From assembly GCA_029237695.1 (NCBI GenBank), contig CM055278.1:72035188-72099187 (forward strand): DNA of 64,000 nt. Reading direction: 5' to 3'. The notes beneath the pieces are model-generated. The model had not been told where the DNA came from and ran no database searches. It was given only the letters and a program-made list of their open reading frames with translations. A program made the translations under genes and the position numbers. Source of the DNA: Conchocele bisecta (Eukaryota > Mollusca > Bivalvia > Lucinida > Thyasiridae). This document shows, in pieces, positions 34,701 to 40,823 of the stretch; positions within the stretch are counted from its first letter, which is position 1; each line of letters starts with the position of its first letter.

Positions 34701-37622
34701 CAATCGATATCTACCTGCATATAACAGCCAATCACAAACCTGTTGTTGCCAGCCAATCAGGCGCTCCACAAAAACGTAGAGGTCTGTCAAGTTCTTGATG
34801 TCGTCGATAGGATACCATGACTCTGGGTCAGTCCACTGCCCCTCCAGGAAATTGATAGGGTTCATAGGGCCGTAACTGTAACATGGGTTCCGAATTGTGA
34901 GTGTGACAAATAGTGTGGATGATGACATGGGGATTATGGTATGACTTGATCCAGTACAACAGTGAAGCAGCCTGTGTAGGATATGTACTGATTGCTGGAG
35001 TCCTGAATGAGGCTTTACTGACTGAATGGGTAGCGGTAACGGTAATCTCTTGGTCAGACAATGTTGATTAAATTCAAGTGTCTAACACAAAATAAGATAT
35101 ATACTTTCAAACCCTTTCAAGATCATCTAAAACTGTCTAAATACGCCGTGCTATTGACGATGATTTTTTCCCCAAATGAAAGGCACCGTGTCTCACATGT
35201 TATATAAGATAATTGTACAATGTACATGTATTCCATGTGTGTCCTTTCGTATAGAGAATAGTAGGTTAGTGCCGTGAATGGGAAAACATATCTGGCAAGG
35301 CTGCCGCGCTAGATATTTTCTTCCCATTCACGGCACTAACCTGCTATTTTATTTATCACGTCAACACTACAAATAGCTTTAAGATGCAAAACATAACCCT
35401 AGCCGTATCCTCAAAATCGGGGAAGCGGACCGCACATATTCATAGGCAGTGATTATGTCGTATTGACAGGATATCACAAATGTTTCACGACAACGTGTTT
35501 CACGGCACATACGCACTGTGTTGACGGGATAAATGACAAATCGTCACCGTACATGCAGTATTTTTTAAGTTTTATAAAATTTAATGTATTGTTACTAACC
35601 TCACGGCGACAGTTAGGTACACTTTTATTCAGAAATACGATAAAAATCTGCAATTAACTTTGTTGGTACTAATCTGTTTCATCACGTTCGGGGCATATCT
35701 GATACCAAGTACTTTAAGATCAAATACTCCTTCAAGTGTTTTCAGTACAATTCAGAAAGCCATGATAATTGCCAACATGAAGGATATGTGAGATGTGTAT
35801 ACATACAATCGCCACTTGTATCCATCTAAGTATGTCTGTAGCGAATCCTGTAGGACTGCAAAGCTGATTTTATCGTTCCCGTCCAGTTGCGACAAATCAA
35901 TGGTTTGGAGGCGTGCCATAAATTCGTCAGCTTTCACCTACATTGCAGATTGTAGATTTGTTTTGATTTTTAACATATTTACTAAGAATGTAATTACAGT
36001 ACTGTGTACAACATTATCATAATATGATAATAATAGTGTAAAGTAAAAGTATTCTTTCCGCTGCCCATCGTATTATTATTACCCGTCCAATCGCCATGTT
36101 CTATATGACAATCTCTTGGAGGCATGTCATAGGAAAATGTGTCCACTTTAGCATCAATTATGGAATTGTGGAGTTTTTTCGTTTAAAGTAAGAACACATT
36201 ATAAGTATTTGTACAGATCAACAGAGACATACAAGTAGACATGAAATAAAAACTGAACACTGAAAAGCAGACATGAAAACGAAACACCGTATATAGTATT
36301 AGTATGAATGTTATTATTTTGATTATGACAGTGGTGTTGTGTGACTGTCCCAAACTCGTCAAAATCTTACCAAGCTCAAAGAAAAGCAAAATTCTAGTTT
36401 TTCTGATCATGATTTACTTTCGCAATAATCGGATAGGGTCTACTCATTTTGCTGCCGACCGTAAATATACGTTAGTTAGTGAATGACAAACAGTGCTTAT
36501 CATTTACTTCCTCACTATTTATTTAGACTTCATTGCATAATTAATGTAACGCCTGTATAAGGCGTTAACGTAATTGTGCAATGAAGTGTGTGTTTGTTTC
36601 TTTTAAGTAATGTTGGCCTTTATCGACGAATTGCCAATAAGCAGTAAGATATGAATAGGTATAAAGCCATTTCACGTAAAAAGACATAATTAAAACCATT
36701 GATTTCATAGCGATATGCTTTATGATTGGATTTGAGAAGAAATTGTCAGAGGAAATTGAGATATAGCTACATCTACCTTTCTGTCTTCTAACACTTCCAG
36801 TGTGAATTGTTCGACACGTTCATCGTAGGTGTGAACGCCCAGCGACGTTGCAAATTCCGGGGATTCCATTAGTTGCCATTCCCAGTACTCGGCAGTAAGG
36901 TTCGTGAAGACATCGGACACGGCAGTGTGAGCATTTACTGAAATGCAAACCCAATTCGTGATGATCTGACAAAATTTCCATATTCACGGTTGCACATATA
37001 CAGGTGCAACTACATAATTATCCAACCAGTGTGAGATGATGAAATTGTGCACGTACCTGAATGGGACATGGGTAACTATTTTACACACTGGTTTATACTG
37101 TTACAACTCTGTGTGTATGCGCTATAGCGATTTTCATGAACATCTTAAACGTGTCCTCACGACGGCGCAACGTGGGTATGTACCATTTTGAAAACAACAC
37201 ACCCGCCTGTTTATCTAGTTCCAGTAATACATACTGGATGGGTGTCTTCAGCATGTCTGTTAAGCAAACCTTTCAAATCATCGAATCCTTATGGGTCAGA
37301 GAGTTGTCAATCACATATCATGTCTAGAATTGAATCGATAGTACAGTGAAAACTCTCTAAACCGTCTCTATATCGTCACAGGGTGTCCGGTTTAGATATA
37401 TTTCCCTTCTAAGTCAGGCATACGAGTATGCGCGTTTCAATGCAAATGCGAGAGGTATACAACAATGGACATACATTATTATTTGAATAAATTAATTGGA
37501 ATCAATCAAGCTTTAGCCTAATGAAACTTTTTGGGTATGCTGTTTGTAGAAGTTTTAATATGCAGCTAATTACCTGAAGACAGGAGCACAAACAGCGGCA
37601 GTAGAAACTCCAGCTTCATCAT
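13616..37622 (-). CDS. Secreted DUF885-family protein, 17 coding exons (spliced)
   Basis: Predicted secreted glycoprotein of about 601 aa, family DUF885 (PF05960; possible metallohydrolase, reaction unknown). Exons on the minus strand: 37622-37574, 36937-36777, 35937-35807, 34875-34740, 31800-31732, 30831-30716, 29103-29022, 27647-27480, 24871-24785, 24269-24178, 22532-22425, 21186-21126, one copy of exon 13 (18648-18538 or 18481-18371), 17252-17182, 15892-15821, 15448-15279, 13737-13616. Every junction has GT/AG and the phases chain without a break. Seen: a signal peptide (residues 1 to about 20), [10 protein letters not shown] near residue 411, [16 protein letters not shown] near 451-466, and a C-terminal block [12 protein letters not shown]. 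At least eight N-glycosylation sequons (e.g. NLT, NDT, NWT, NRT) fit an extracellular protein. Length matches the usual size of roughly 600 aa. The C-terminus is ambiguous: it may stop at 13616 or continue into the ZP exons below 12757. Splice sites were read by eye without transcript data. Confidence 0.88.
14033..14447. mobile_element. Family K foldback, copy K1, with (CAA)n
   Basis: Ends AAGGTTATGATCACGTGGT and ACCACGTGATCATGCACCTT, an (AAC)n tract of about 30 bp at 14055-14083, and inner arms ATATGGCGCATCAAACGCGT / ACGTTTGATGCGCCATAT. Confidence 0.8.
14543..14834. mobile_element. Family B MITE, copy B3
   Basis: Both TA-GCC/GGC-TA ends and the central palindrome are present; it lies between DUF885 exons 16 and 17. 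Confidence 0.85.
15279..15448 (-). CDS. DUF885 gene exon 16
   Basis: 170 nt, acceptor ATTTGTAG, donor TTGG|GTAAAC. Encodes [15 protein letters not shown], then [20 protein letters not shown], the conserved 'RYI.WPGQA.AYK.G' block, then [13 protein letters not shown]. Two sequons (NWT, NYT). Confidence 0.92.
15821..15892 (-). CDS. DUF885 gene exon 15
   Basis: 72 nt, acceptor GATTCCAG, donor TATAA|GTAAGT. Encodes [20 protein letters not shown] followed by HHY, matching the family's 'L....A.RLVVDTG.H'. Confidence 0.9.
16118..16475 (-). mobile_element. Family A foldback MITE, copy A3
   Basis: Reverse orientation (tail first, then palindrome), in the intron between DUF885 exons 14 and 15. Confidence 0.87.
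17182..17252 (-). CDS. DUF885 gene exon 14
   Basis: 71 nt, acceptor GTGTTTCAG, donor GAACT|GTAAGA. Encodes [20 protein letters not shown] then DYEL. With the end of exon 13 it completes the family signature YTAYVEGWALYAE. Confidence 0.9.
17673..17782. repeat. Inverted repeat pair ATTCATATTTTTGCAACGAA
   Basis: 28-bp arms with no mismatch, separated by about 54 bp; in the intron between exon 13 and exon 14. Confidence 0.75.
18371..18481 (-). CDS. DUF885 gene alternative exon 13, copy A (intact)
   Basis: 111 nt, phase 0 to 0, acceptor TTTTATAG, donor GAG|GTAATA. Encodes 37 residues starting [16 protein letters not shown] and ending FYTAYIE. It joins exon 14 to form [16 protein letters not shown]. 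It differs from copy B mainly in the middle (VDYNKMF against GGDGAEF). It is the last cassette before exon 14 and lies 56 nt from copy B. Confidence 0.84.
18538..18648 (-). CDS. DUF885 gene alternative exon 13, copy B (intact)
   Basis: 111 nt, phase 0 to 0, acceptor GTTTTTAG, donor GAG|GTAAAG. Encodes 37 residues starting [18 protein letters not shown] and ending SYTAYVE. Its FRRFGG is closer to the usual DUF885 sequence than copy A. Copies A and B share exon length, phase and boundaries, so either can be spliced between exons 12 and 14. Including both would also keep the frame. Confidence 0.85.
18703..18813 (-). pseudogene. Exon 13 copy C, equal length but with an in-frame TGA
   Basis: 111 nt with intact acceptor (CATTTTTAG) and donor (GAG|GTAAAC), in the same phase as copies A and B. 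Reads [16 protein letters not shown] ... PYNFPSYT then TGA where the other copies encode Ala, then YIE. It is either a dead copy or a poison exon whose inclusion truncates the protein right after the HE motif. The intron to copy B is 54 nt. Confidence 0.8.
18825..18983 (-). pseudogene. Two decayed exon-13 remnants
   Basis: The outer remnant (about 18982-18925) keeps [13 protein letters not shown], then jumps mid-exon into the same T-rich pre-acceptor sequence found before copy C. The inner one (18899 to about 18830) begins AGAACCTTACC after a TTTTTAG acceptor and aligns loosely with the first half of copy C. Both lack the second half of the exon. They show that the cassette array has been expanding and losing copies. 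Confidence 0.65.
19906..20237. mobile_element. Family F foldback element, copy F1
   Basis: Hairpin AGTAGGTTAGTGCCGTGAAT ... ATTCACGGCACTAACCTAT around GGCTCTGCCGAGCC. It is followed by a second part bounded by TTTATCCC(A/G)TC(G/A)ACAC and GTGTTGACGGGATAAA. Confidence 0.82.
20552..21048. mobile_element. Family E MITE, copy E2
   Basis: Terminal repeats GGTCTGTTTCACGAAGCCTG and GTAGGTTTCGTGACACAGAC; internal hairpin around CCATAGACGGCTTCACTC. Confidence 0.8.
21126..21186 (-). CDS. DUF885 gene exon 12: HETDPGH motif
   Basis: 61 nt, acceptor CGCTTCAG, donor GCAG|GTATGA. Encodes [20 protein letters not shown], the DUF885 hallmark (HE-x-x-PGH). By analogy with zinc peptidases the His and Glu may bind metal, but I know of no proven reaction for the family. 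It splices to the duplicated exon 13. Confidence 0.9.
21232..21536. mobile_element. Family B MITE, copy B4
   Basis: Nearly perfect inverted repeat, about 45 bp upstream of the exon 12 acceptor. Confidence 0.85.
21595..21950 (+). mobile_element. Family A foldback MITE, copy A4
   Basis: Full structure in the intron between exons 11 and 12. One arm carries two mismatches (TCCCGTA, TTTACAAG), so the hairpin is slightly imperfect. Confidence 0.87.
22425..22532 (-). CDS. DUF885 gene exon 11
   Basis: 108 nt, acceptor ACTTCCAG, donor GACAA|GTAAGA. Encodes [20 protein letters not shown], the conserved 'Y..P..DGSRPG.F.VN' element of DUF885 that precedes the HE motif. Confidence 0.9.
22700..22920. mobile_element. 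Family B MITE, copy B5 (right end lost)
   Basis: Left arm and central palindrome present; the right arm breaks off after CAGTATAATAATTTGG. Confidence 0.75.
23206..23768. mobile_element. Family D MITE split by copy B6
   Basis: The left part (ATGTGGCTGTCATTGGAG ... ACAACAATATATCT) and right part (GAAAGTGTCTTG ... CCAGTCACAGCCACATAT) join cleanly once B6 is removed. Confidence 0.8.
23307..23613. mobile_element. Family B MITE, copy B6, nested in family D
   Basis: Complete copy inserted into a family-D element (23206-23768). The D sequence resumes at GAAAGTGTCTTGTTAGAAG. Confidence 0.85.
23932..24135. mobile_element. Family C MITE, copy C5
   Basis: Ends CACCACCACCTCCGCTAATC and GACTAACGCAGACGGTGGTG, flanked by TA. 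It lies 43 bp downstream of DUF885 exon 10. Confidence 0.8.
24178..24269 (-). CDS. DUF885 gene exon 10
   Basis: 92 nt, acceptor TTATTTCAG, donor GCTAT|GTAAGT. Encodes [20 protein letters not shown] and FKNLPNMPA, the family's 'Y......I...LP..F..LP..P' block. Confidence 0.88.
24357..24634. mobile_element. Family B MITE, copy B7
   Basis: Left arm shortened. Lies between exons 9 and 10 of the DUF885 gene. Confidence 0.83.
24785..24871 (-). CDS. DUF885 gene exon 9
   Basis: 87 nt, phase 0 to 0, acceptor GGTTCCAG, donor CCAG|GTACGT. Encodes [20 protein letters not shown] and DTRFF, matching the family's 'G..G...EF...L..DPRF' segment. One sequon (NDT). Confidence 0.87.
25541..25772. mobile_element. 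Family H MITE nested in another repeat
   Basis: GGGGCCGTTTCACTAAGACT and its complement GTTTTATGAAACGGGCCCC, with an inner palindrome GAGCATAGGCTGCATATGCA. It splits an older repeat (25408-25815) whose two ends share ACCTGTGAACAAAGGCCAG and CTGGCCTTTATTCACAGGT. Confidence 0.8.
25968..26067. repeat. Palindrome around GTGTTCGGAACACC
   Basis: AAGAAACTCATCAAAAGTAA ... TTATTTTTTATGAGTTTCTT arms with core AGACAACA(C) on both sides. Confidence 0.78.
26164..26235. repeat. Family G short foldback
   Basis: CAGTGAAACCTCTCTAAGTC paired with GTTTAGAGAGGTTTCACTG around GACACC...GGTGTC. Copies near 37342-37407, 61737-61797, and a dense cluster at 62931-63846. Confidence 0.75.
26461..26863. mobile_element. 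Family L element, copy L1
   Basis: About 400 bp: starts TATCAGGTAACCTGCCCTGT, contains ATTGGTCGGTTGACGTCACG, and ends in a hairpin (TTTTGATATCAAGTTTATCA against TGATAAACTTGATATCAAAA) around GGAATTCCTCGG. Confidence 0.78.
26949..27398. mobile_element. Family K foldback, copy K2
   Basis: Same ends and inner arms as K1; short AAC/GTT triplet tracts near both termini. It lies in the intron between DUF885 exons 8 and 9. Confidence 0.8.
27480..27647 (-). CDS. DUF885 gene exon 8, acceptor abutted by a MITE
   Basis: 168 nt, phase 0 to 0. Encodes [20 protein letters not shown] and [18 protein letters not shown], the most recognisable DUF885 block (P-x-G-x-x-Y-Y then H-x-S-x-D-x-T-P-E-E-V-H). A family-C MITE ends only eight bases before the exon: the sequence between them is TACCACAG. 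Confidence 0.9.
27656..27873. mobile_element. Family C MITE, copy C6, abuts the exon 8 acceptor
   Basis: Ends CACAATCGCCTGCGTTAATC and GATTAGCGCAGGCGGTCGTG with TA flanks. Only TACCACAG separates it from exon 8. Confidence 0.83.
27874..28120. repeat. Family J foldback
   Basis: GAGACACACCATGTGATTTT and complement CATCACATGGCTTGTCTC; contains the GACGTCGAAAGTTTGCGAAA arm. It directly adjoins C6. Confidence 0.72.
28150..28413. mobile_element. Partial short family E variant
   Basis: The right half matches the element at 30360-30710 (TTAATGGCCAAATGTTCGTC ... AACGTGGAACAGACAG); the left terminus is missing. Confidence 0.65.
29022..29103 (-). CDS. DUF885 gene exon 7
   Basis: 82 nt, acceptor ATTGCAG, donor ACG|GTATGT. 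Encodes [20 protein letters not shown] followed by MKDVLET. It chains into exon 8, giving ...[20 protein letters not shown], which aligns without a gap to the family's 'EY.P..R...G..S.P.G'. Confidence 0.84.
29207..29609. mobile_element. Family L element, copy L2
   Basis: Colinear with L1 over its full length; it lies between DUF885 exons 6/7 and the palindrome at 29846. Confidence 0.78.
29846..29952. repeat. Near-perfect palindrome of about 105 bp
   Basis: TACAGTGGGGTCAGCGTGTA ... GACAGGTTGGCACCAACCTGTC ... complement. Only one mismatch (GGGGTCA/TGATCCC), so it could extrude as a cruciform. Confidence 0.85.
30360..30710. mobile_element. Short family E variant at the exon 6 donor
   Basis: Terminal repeats CTGTCTGTTCCACGTTTTGC and GCAAAACGTGGAACAGACAG plus inner arms with AAGTACTT and GAGGGTGACTTTTGTTATTG-like sequence. 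It ends five bases after the exon 6 splice donor. A partial relative ends at about 28413. Confidence 0.82.
30716..30831 (-). CDS. DUF885 gene exon 6, donor abutted by a MITE
   Basis: 116 nt, acceptor TTTTTCAG. Encodes [20 protein letters not shown] and IPVATR. The donor is CCAG|GTGCT, and a short family-E MITE starts at the sixth intron base (30710), so everything past GTGCT at this 5' splice site is transposon-derived. Confidence 0.83.
31123..31389. mobile_element. Family F foldback element, copy F2
   Basis: The same hairpin and CCCGTCAACA/TGATGACGGGATAA part, inside the intron between DUF885 exons 5 and 6. Confidence 0.8.
31732..31800 (-). CDS. DUF885 gene exon 5
   Basis: 69 nt, phase 0 to 0, flanked by TTGTGGCAG and GTAAGT. 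Encodes [20 protein letters not shown], matching the family helix 'I..MR.GI..G'. Too short for ORF callers; found by homology and phase. Confidence 0.85.
32175..33985 (+). mobile_element. Degraded non-LTR retrotransposon in DUF885 intron 4
   Basis: Plus strand, antisense to the host gene. Fragments in several frames read as a non-LTR reverse transcriptase: [20 protein letters not shown], then YADDAVLFS (RT catalytic box), [27 protein letters not shown], and a C-terminal C-x2-C-x8-H-x4-C type motif ([20 protein letters not shown]). Frameshifts, a deletion before YADD and a family-I MITE inserted at 32459-32815 show that it is dead. No 5' end or poly-A tail is visible. Confidence 0.85.
32459..32815. 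mobile_element. Family I MITE inserted in the RT relic
   Basis: AAATGTACATGTCCACTCAG to GTGTGGGCATGTACCTTTAA. It separates the YADD-containing part of the retrotransposon from its 3' part. Confidence 0.82.
33995..34250. repeat. Direct repeat with CTCCCGCGGG
   Basis: Two units of about 110 bp (around 33995-34105 and 34152-34250) share ACTCCCGCGGG, TTTCCGGA(T/C)ACGTAGTTATTGC and an AATAAACACACTGGTGGT-like stretch. Function unknown. Confidence 0.6.
34495..34765. repeat. Degenerate minisatellite overlapping the exon 4 donor
   Basis: Repeated GATTGGCTG-GCA/TGTGATTGGCT units on the minus strand (CCAATCACAA on the plus strand). The exon 4 end, CTGATTGGCTGGCAACAACAG, is itself a unit. The reading frame IGWQQ-x-x-CDWL is repeated about 80 bp into the intron. 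Confidence 0.65.
34740..34875 (-). CDS. DUF885 gene exon 4
   Basis: 136 nt. Encodes [14 protein letters not shown], the family's 'P-x-N/Q-x-x-G' turn, then a helix ending IGWQQQ. The donor CAG|GTTTGTG lies inside a degenerate minisatellite that continues into the intron and stays open in frame for about 45 further codons (see the repeat at 34495-34765). Skipping this donor would therefore add residues rather than stop at once. Confidence 0.82.
35252..35533. mobile_element. Family F foldback element, copy F3
   Basis: The hairpin centre is shortened; ends GAGAATAGTAGGTTAGTGCC and GTGTTGACGGGATAAATG. Confidence 0.8.
35807..35937 (-). CDS. DUF885 gene exon 3
   Basis: 131 nt, phase 0 to 2. Encodes [20 protein letters not shown] and then a helix ending in LDGYKWR, the usual 'leucine-rich helix, then D-x-L..L' region of the family. 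Donor is CGATT|GTATGT. Confidence 0.85.
36777..36937 (-). CDS. DUF885 gene exon 2
   Basis: Acceptor TTGCATTTCAG, donor AAAG|GTAGAT. Encodes the mature N-terminus, including [11 protein letters not shown] and [20 protein letters not shown], which matches the start of DUF885 proteins (a short helix followed by a P-x-x-A-T-x-x-G block). One N-glycosylation sequon (NLT). Confidence 0.87.
37342..37407. repeat. Family G short foldback (decayed)
   Basis: CAGTGAAAACTCTCTAAACC ... AGGGTGTCCGGTTTAGATAT. It lies 205 bp downstream of the signal-peptide exon, in DUF885 intron 1. Confidence 0.6.
37574..37622 (-). CDS. DUF885 gene exon 1: start codon and signal peptide
   Basis: Two adjacent ATG codons (37622 and 37619), both with A at -3, open a hydrophobic leader reading [16 protein letters not shown], then donor GTAATT after one base of the next codon. 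Joined to exon 2 this gives ...[13 protein letters not shown], a plausible signal peptidase site after VNA or HTA. No other ATG fits upstream in frame. I do not recognise a TATA box in the roughly 150 bp upstream. Confidence 0.85.
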
Positions 37623-38227
37623 TATTCTTCTATTGAATGCGTATCAACGTGTTTAACAGTCGCAGGATACAGTAAACGCAAAACACACTGGAATAACGAA
37701 CGTCAACAATCCGTACGTATATTACAATGTAATAAGGTATTTCCCTACGATCTGCATTAGGAAATATAGGGTTACATGTAAAACGTATAGTTTGAAAACC
37801 CAGCGTTTCCTATGAACGTAGAAAATTATGCTGTAAGTAAGTAAGTGTAATTTAATTTCATGTTACAATCATTGTGTTTAAATATATATATGTCGAGATG
37901 GCTACGCAAATATGATCATTGGACAGAGCATGGATTTTAAATACCCAATAAGAAACATATTTCACAAATTGTGTTTACTGGTAACGTTACAAAATAAATG
38001 GAGTATCAAAATAGCTCGCCTTTGCAGCACTGCAGAATATAACATTAATGTGATCAAATGAATGGTACGTGCATTTCTCTGATGCTATTTGAAATACATA
38101 CATTATACATGTACACAATGATAATACTATGCCAATTATTAGCATATGTTCCATTCTAGACACTAGTCGAAATATTTTAAATAAATATTAAATTATAAAC
38201 CATATATAGAAAAGCAAGCTACTCTAC

Positions 38228-38788
38228 TACCTCTGTCACGAAAGCTGCCCAACTGTTACGGCCATATAAACAATGCAAACACAATATATTTTTCGATAGT
38301 ATTAAATTTTATCAAAATTTAAGAATTACCTTTCTTTCGTGAAATTTGGTCAAATATTGATTTTATTACGAAAAGTGTATTTGTCTATGAGTATTTAACA
38401 TGGGGGATAAGGAGGTGAGAGGAGAAAAAAAAAGAAAAAATAATTTGAATTTGACTCGGAGTTCGAAACCTAGCTAAATAGCTTAAACATGATCTAACTA
38501 AGAAAACTAAGAAAACGAAAGTTAATTTTTGAAAATCGGTCCAGTATTTCTGAAATTCGAAAAATGTCCCCATCTTTTATCCGATAGACATCTTCACTCT
38601 GAATATGTCTATGTGAATTTAATATGGGGAAATTGTTTTTCCGCCATTAAATCAAAATAGAACCAAAGTTCACTAAATGAAAAGGATCATTCTTAAATGT
38701 TGCTTTAATTTAATATTATCGAACAAAAATATTATTTTTGATTGTTTATATAGCCGCTAAATTTGGGCAGGTTCGAAACAGACAGTAG
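38228..38788. mobile_element. Family E MITE, copy E3
   Basis: Diverged terminal repeats (CTCTGTCACGAAAGCTGCCC and GGGCAGGTTCGAAACAGACA); internal TTTAACATGGGG hairpin. Confidence 0.8.
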
Positions 38789-39407
38789 TTAGTTTTTAGA
38801 TATATTATATTGCAGACGATCATTCGTACAATTGGATTCACAAAATACGATGCAAACACATGTATCTTATTATTTACTGACTTGAGCATTTTTATAGTCT
38901 CTAACTATTTAAAGAAACAATGTTTTCCGAATAAAAAACACGAATATCCTTCAAATATGGTTTACATGTTGATACACAGACCGGTTCATGTATATACGAC
39001 ACTAATTGTTACTGACAGGTAACATAATGTGAAGTGGACTTGACGCACTATATCTATGGTTGCTTATCAGTTGTGAATACATGACAATATGGAGTCTATT
39101 TATCTTTAGTTTTTCATACTGTACCTGATCATATACGTAGTTCCTGACTAATTGTATCTGCTTGTCGCAGTTTACTATTCGTTACGGTCGCTATAACCAT
39201 CTGTATAACGAGTGACATTGATGAAATGTACTTATTTACGATACGTATACGCCATATGGAAAGAGCGAGTGTTCTTAGAATGATATAATGATATAGGAAT
39301 ACACGTATGTTAACGCCAGTTGTTTGTTTTCCCATATAATATACTAATGTAGATGTCTGTGTCACTTATCAGAACTTCTTATCTGATCAGACTGGGAGGT
39401 TTTAAAT

Positions 39408-39632
39408 ATGGAGATGATGGGTCTTATGGGGCTTATGGGATATGTAGCCAGTGTAGTTCCTGATCAAATAACACACTCATGTAGCCTGACAACGATCTAC
39501 ATTACTGTTGCTTGTTAGAATCATGGCTGGTGTTTCATTGATGTGATGGCGAACAGTATAGATCCTGATCAGAATGTGCGGATGCATAGGCTGATCTGGA
39601 TCTACACTGGTCGCAAAACCGATAAGCCATTG
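39408..39632. mobile_element. Family D MITE, right end lost
   Basis: Contains GGGGCTTATGGGATATGTAG, ACAGTATAGATCCTGATCAG and CACTGGTCGCAAAACCGATA. Confidence 0.7.
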
Positions 39633-40459
39633 CGGATTGACCAGTGGTCAAGTAATGTTACATCTTACACCATACACCAATTTAACAGCAATGACGATAA
39701 GTATTATACAGGTACATGTATAACATTATATACATGCGTATTATAGATAATTAACCATGTCGATATGTTCGCAGAATGTAACGAGAATAAAAGAGTGTAT
39801 ATATAGTGTGAGAGGAGATTGGGAGAAAGAGTGAAGGCGTCATGTGTCACAATGTATATATAATAATACACAAGATAATTCATCGGCAGATACATGTATG
39901 TACTGCAGTTAATTTCAATGTTATTATTACAAGATGGTAGAGGATGATGTTGGAAAATATAAAGCATCCCATAGGGCTTGCGTCCTACGCATCCATCAAT
40001 GGTGTTACTCAAATATTTGTGAGGTTGTAATCTAATCAGCTTTAAAAATAACAGTATGTCATGCAAAAGCATATTCACGTTTAGAGGATGAAAGTGTCGC
40101 ATTGATTGGCATATAAGTAGACGATGCGCATGATAGTTATTACATTCAAAGAAATACAACTTCACTACCTTCGCAGTAGAGAATCTCACTGATACGGTTA
40201 TTGCAAGATCACGGATAATAATCGACTTACCTCTAAAAATATGAAGGTATATTATATTGAGTATATAGTTGTTGGGCGCATGGTGTTTTGAAGTGTCTAA
40301 GACTATCTAAATTTCTCAGCAACGAATCAGTTTCATTCGTGAAGTGTACTGAAGATGATATAAACGATTTCTACCATTAAAGATAAGACAACCAAGCGTC
40401 GGATGCACAATGTATGTTGTGCCCCAGCGGCCGATGTGTTTCGGTGTTGTTTATGTATA

Positions 40460-40823
40460 GGTGGTACGGAGCCCCGCAGGGGACATGGATGTTTTTATTA
40501 ATTCGTTCCAACGAAATAACAAGTCGTTCCCTCAATTTAACAATTCGTTCCTTCATATAATAATTCGTTCCCACGAAATGACAATTCGTTCGCTTAATAT
40601 AACGATTCGTTTCCACGAATTAACAATTCGTTCCTGTGGGAACGAATTGTTATTTCGTGGGAACGAATTGTTAAATTGAGGGAACTACTTGTTAATTCGT
40701 GGGTTCGAATTGTTAATTCCTGGGAACGAATTTGTGAAATTGAGGGAACGAATTATTTTTCGTTGGAACGAATTAATAACAAAAAACAAATATACGTCCC
40801 CTGCGGGACTCCGTAAGGTGACC
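40460..40823. repeat. Hairpin made of repeated AATTCGTTCC units
   Basis: Outer inverted ends GTACGGAGCCCCGCAGGGGAC and GTCCCCTGCGGGACTCCGTA-like sequence. Inside, roughly 20-27-bp units of AATTCGTTCC(C/A)ACGAAAT run in one direction to about 40635 and then in the complementary direction, so the whole array folds on itself. No copy elsewhere in the window. Confidence 0.8.

Noticed and set aside
34504..34779. 91-aa plus-strand ORF rich in His/Gln/Thr
   Set aside because: It is the antisense of the minisatellite at the exon 4 donor.
39704..40189. 161-aa minus-strand ORF
   Set aside because: It is compositionally like translated AT-rich non-coding sequence (many Tyr, His, Ile, Asn), with no domain and no family resemblance.
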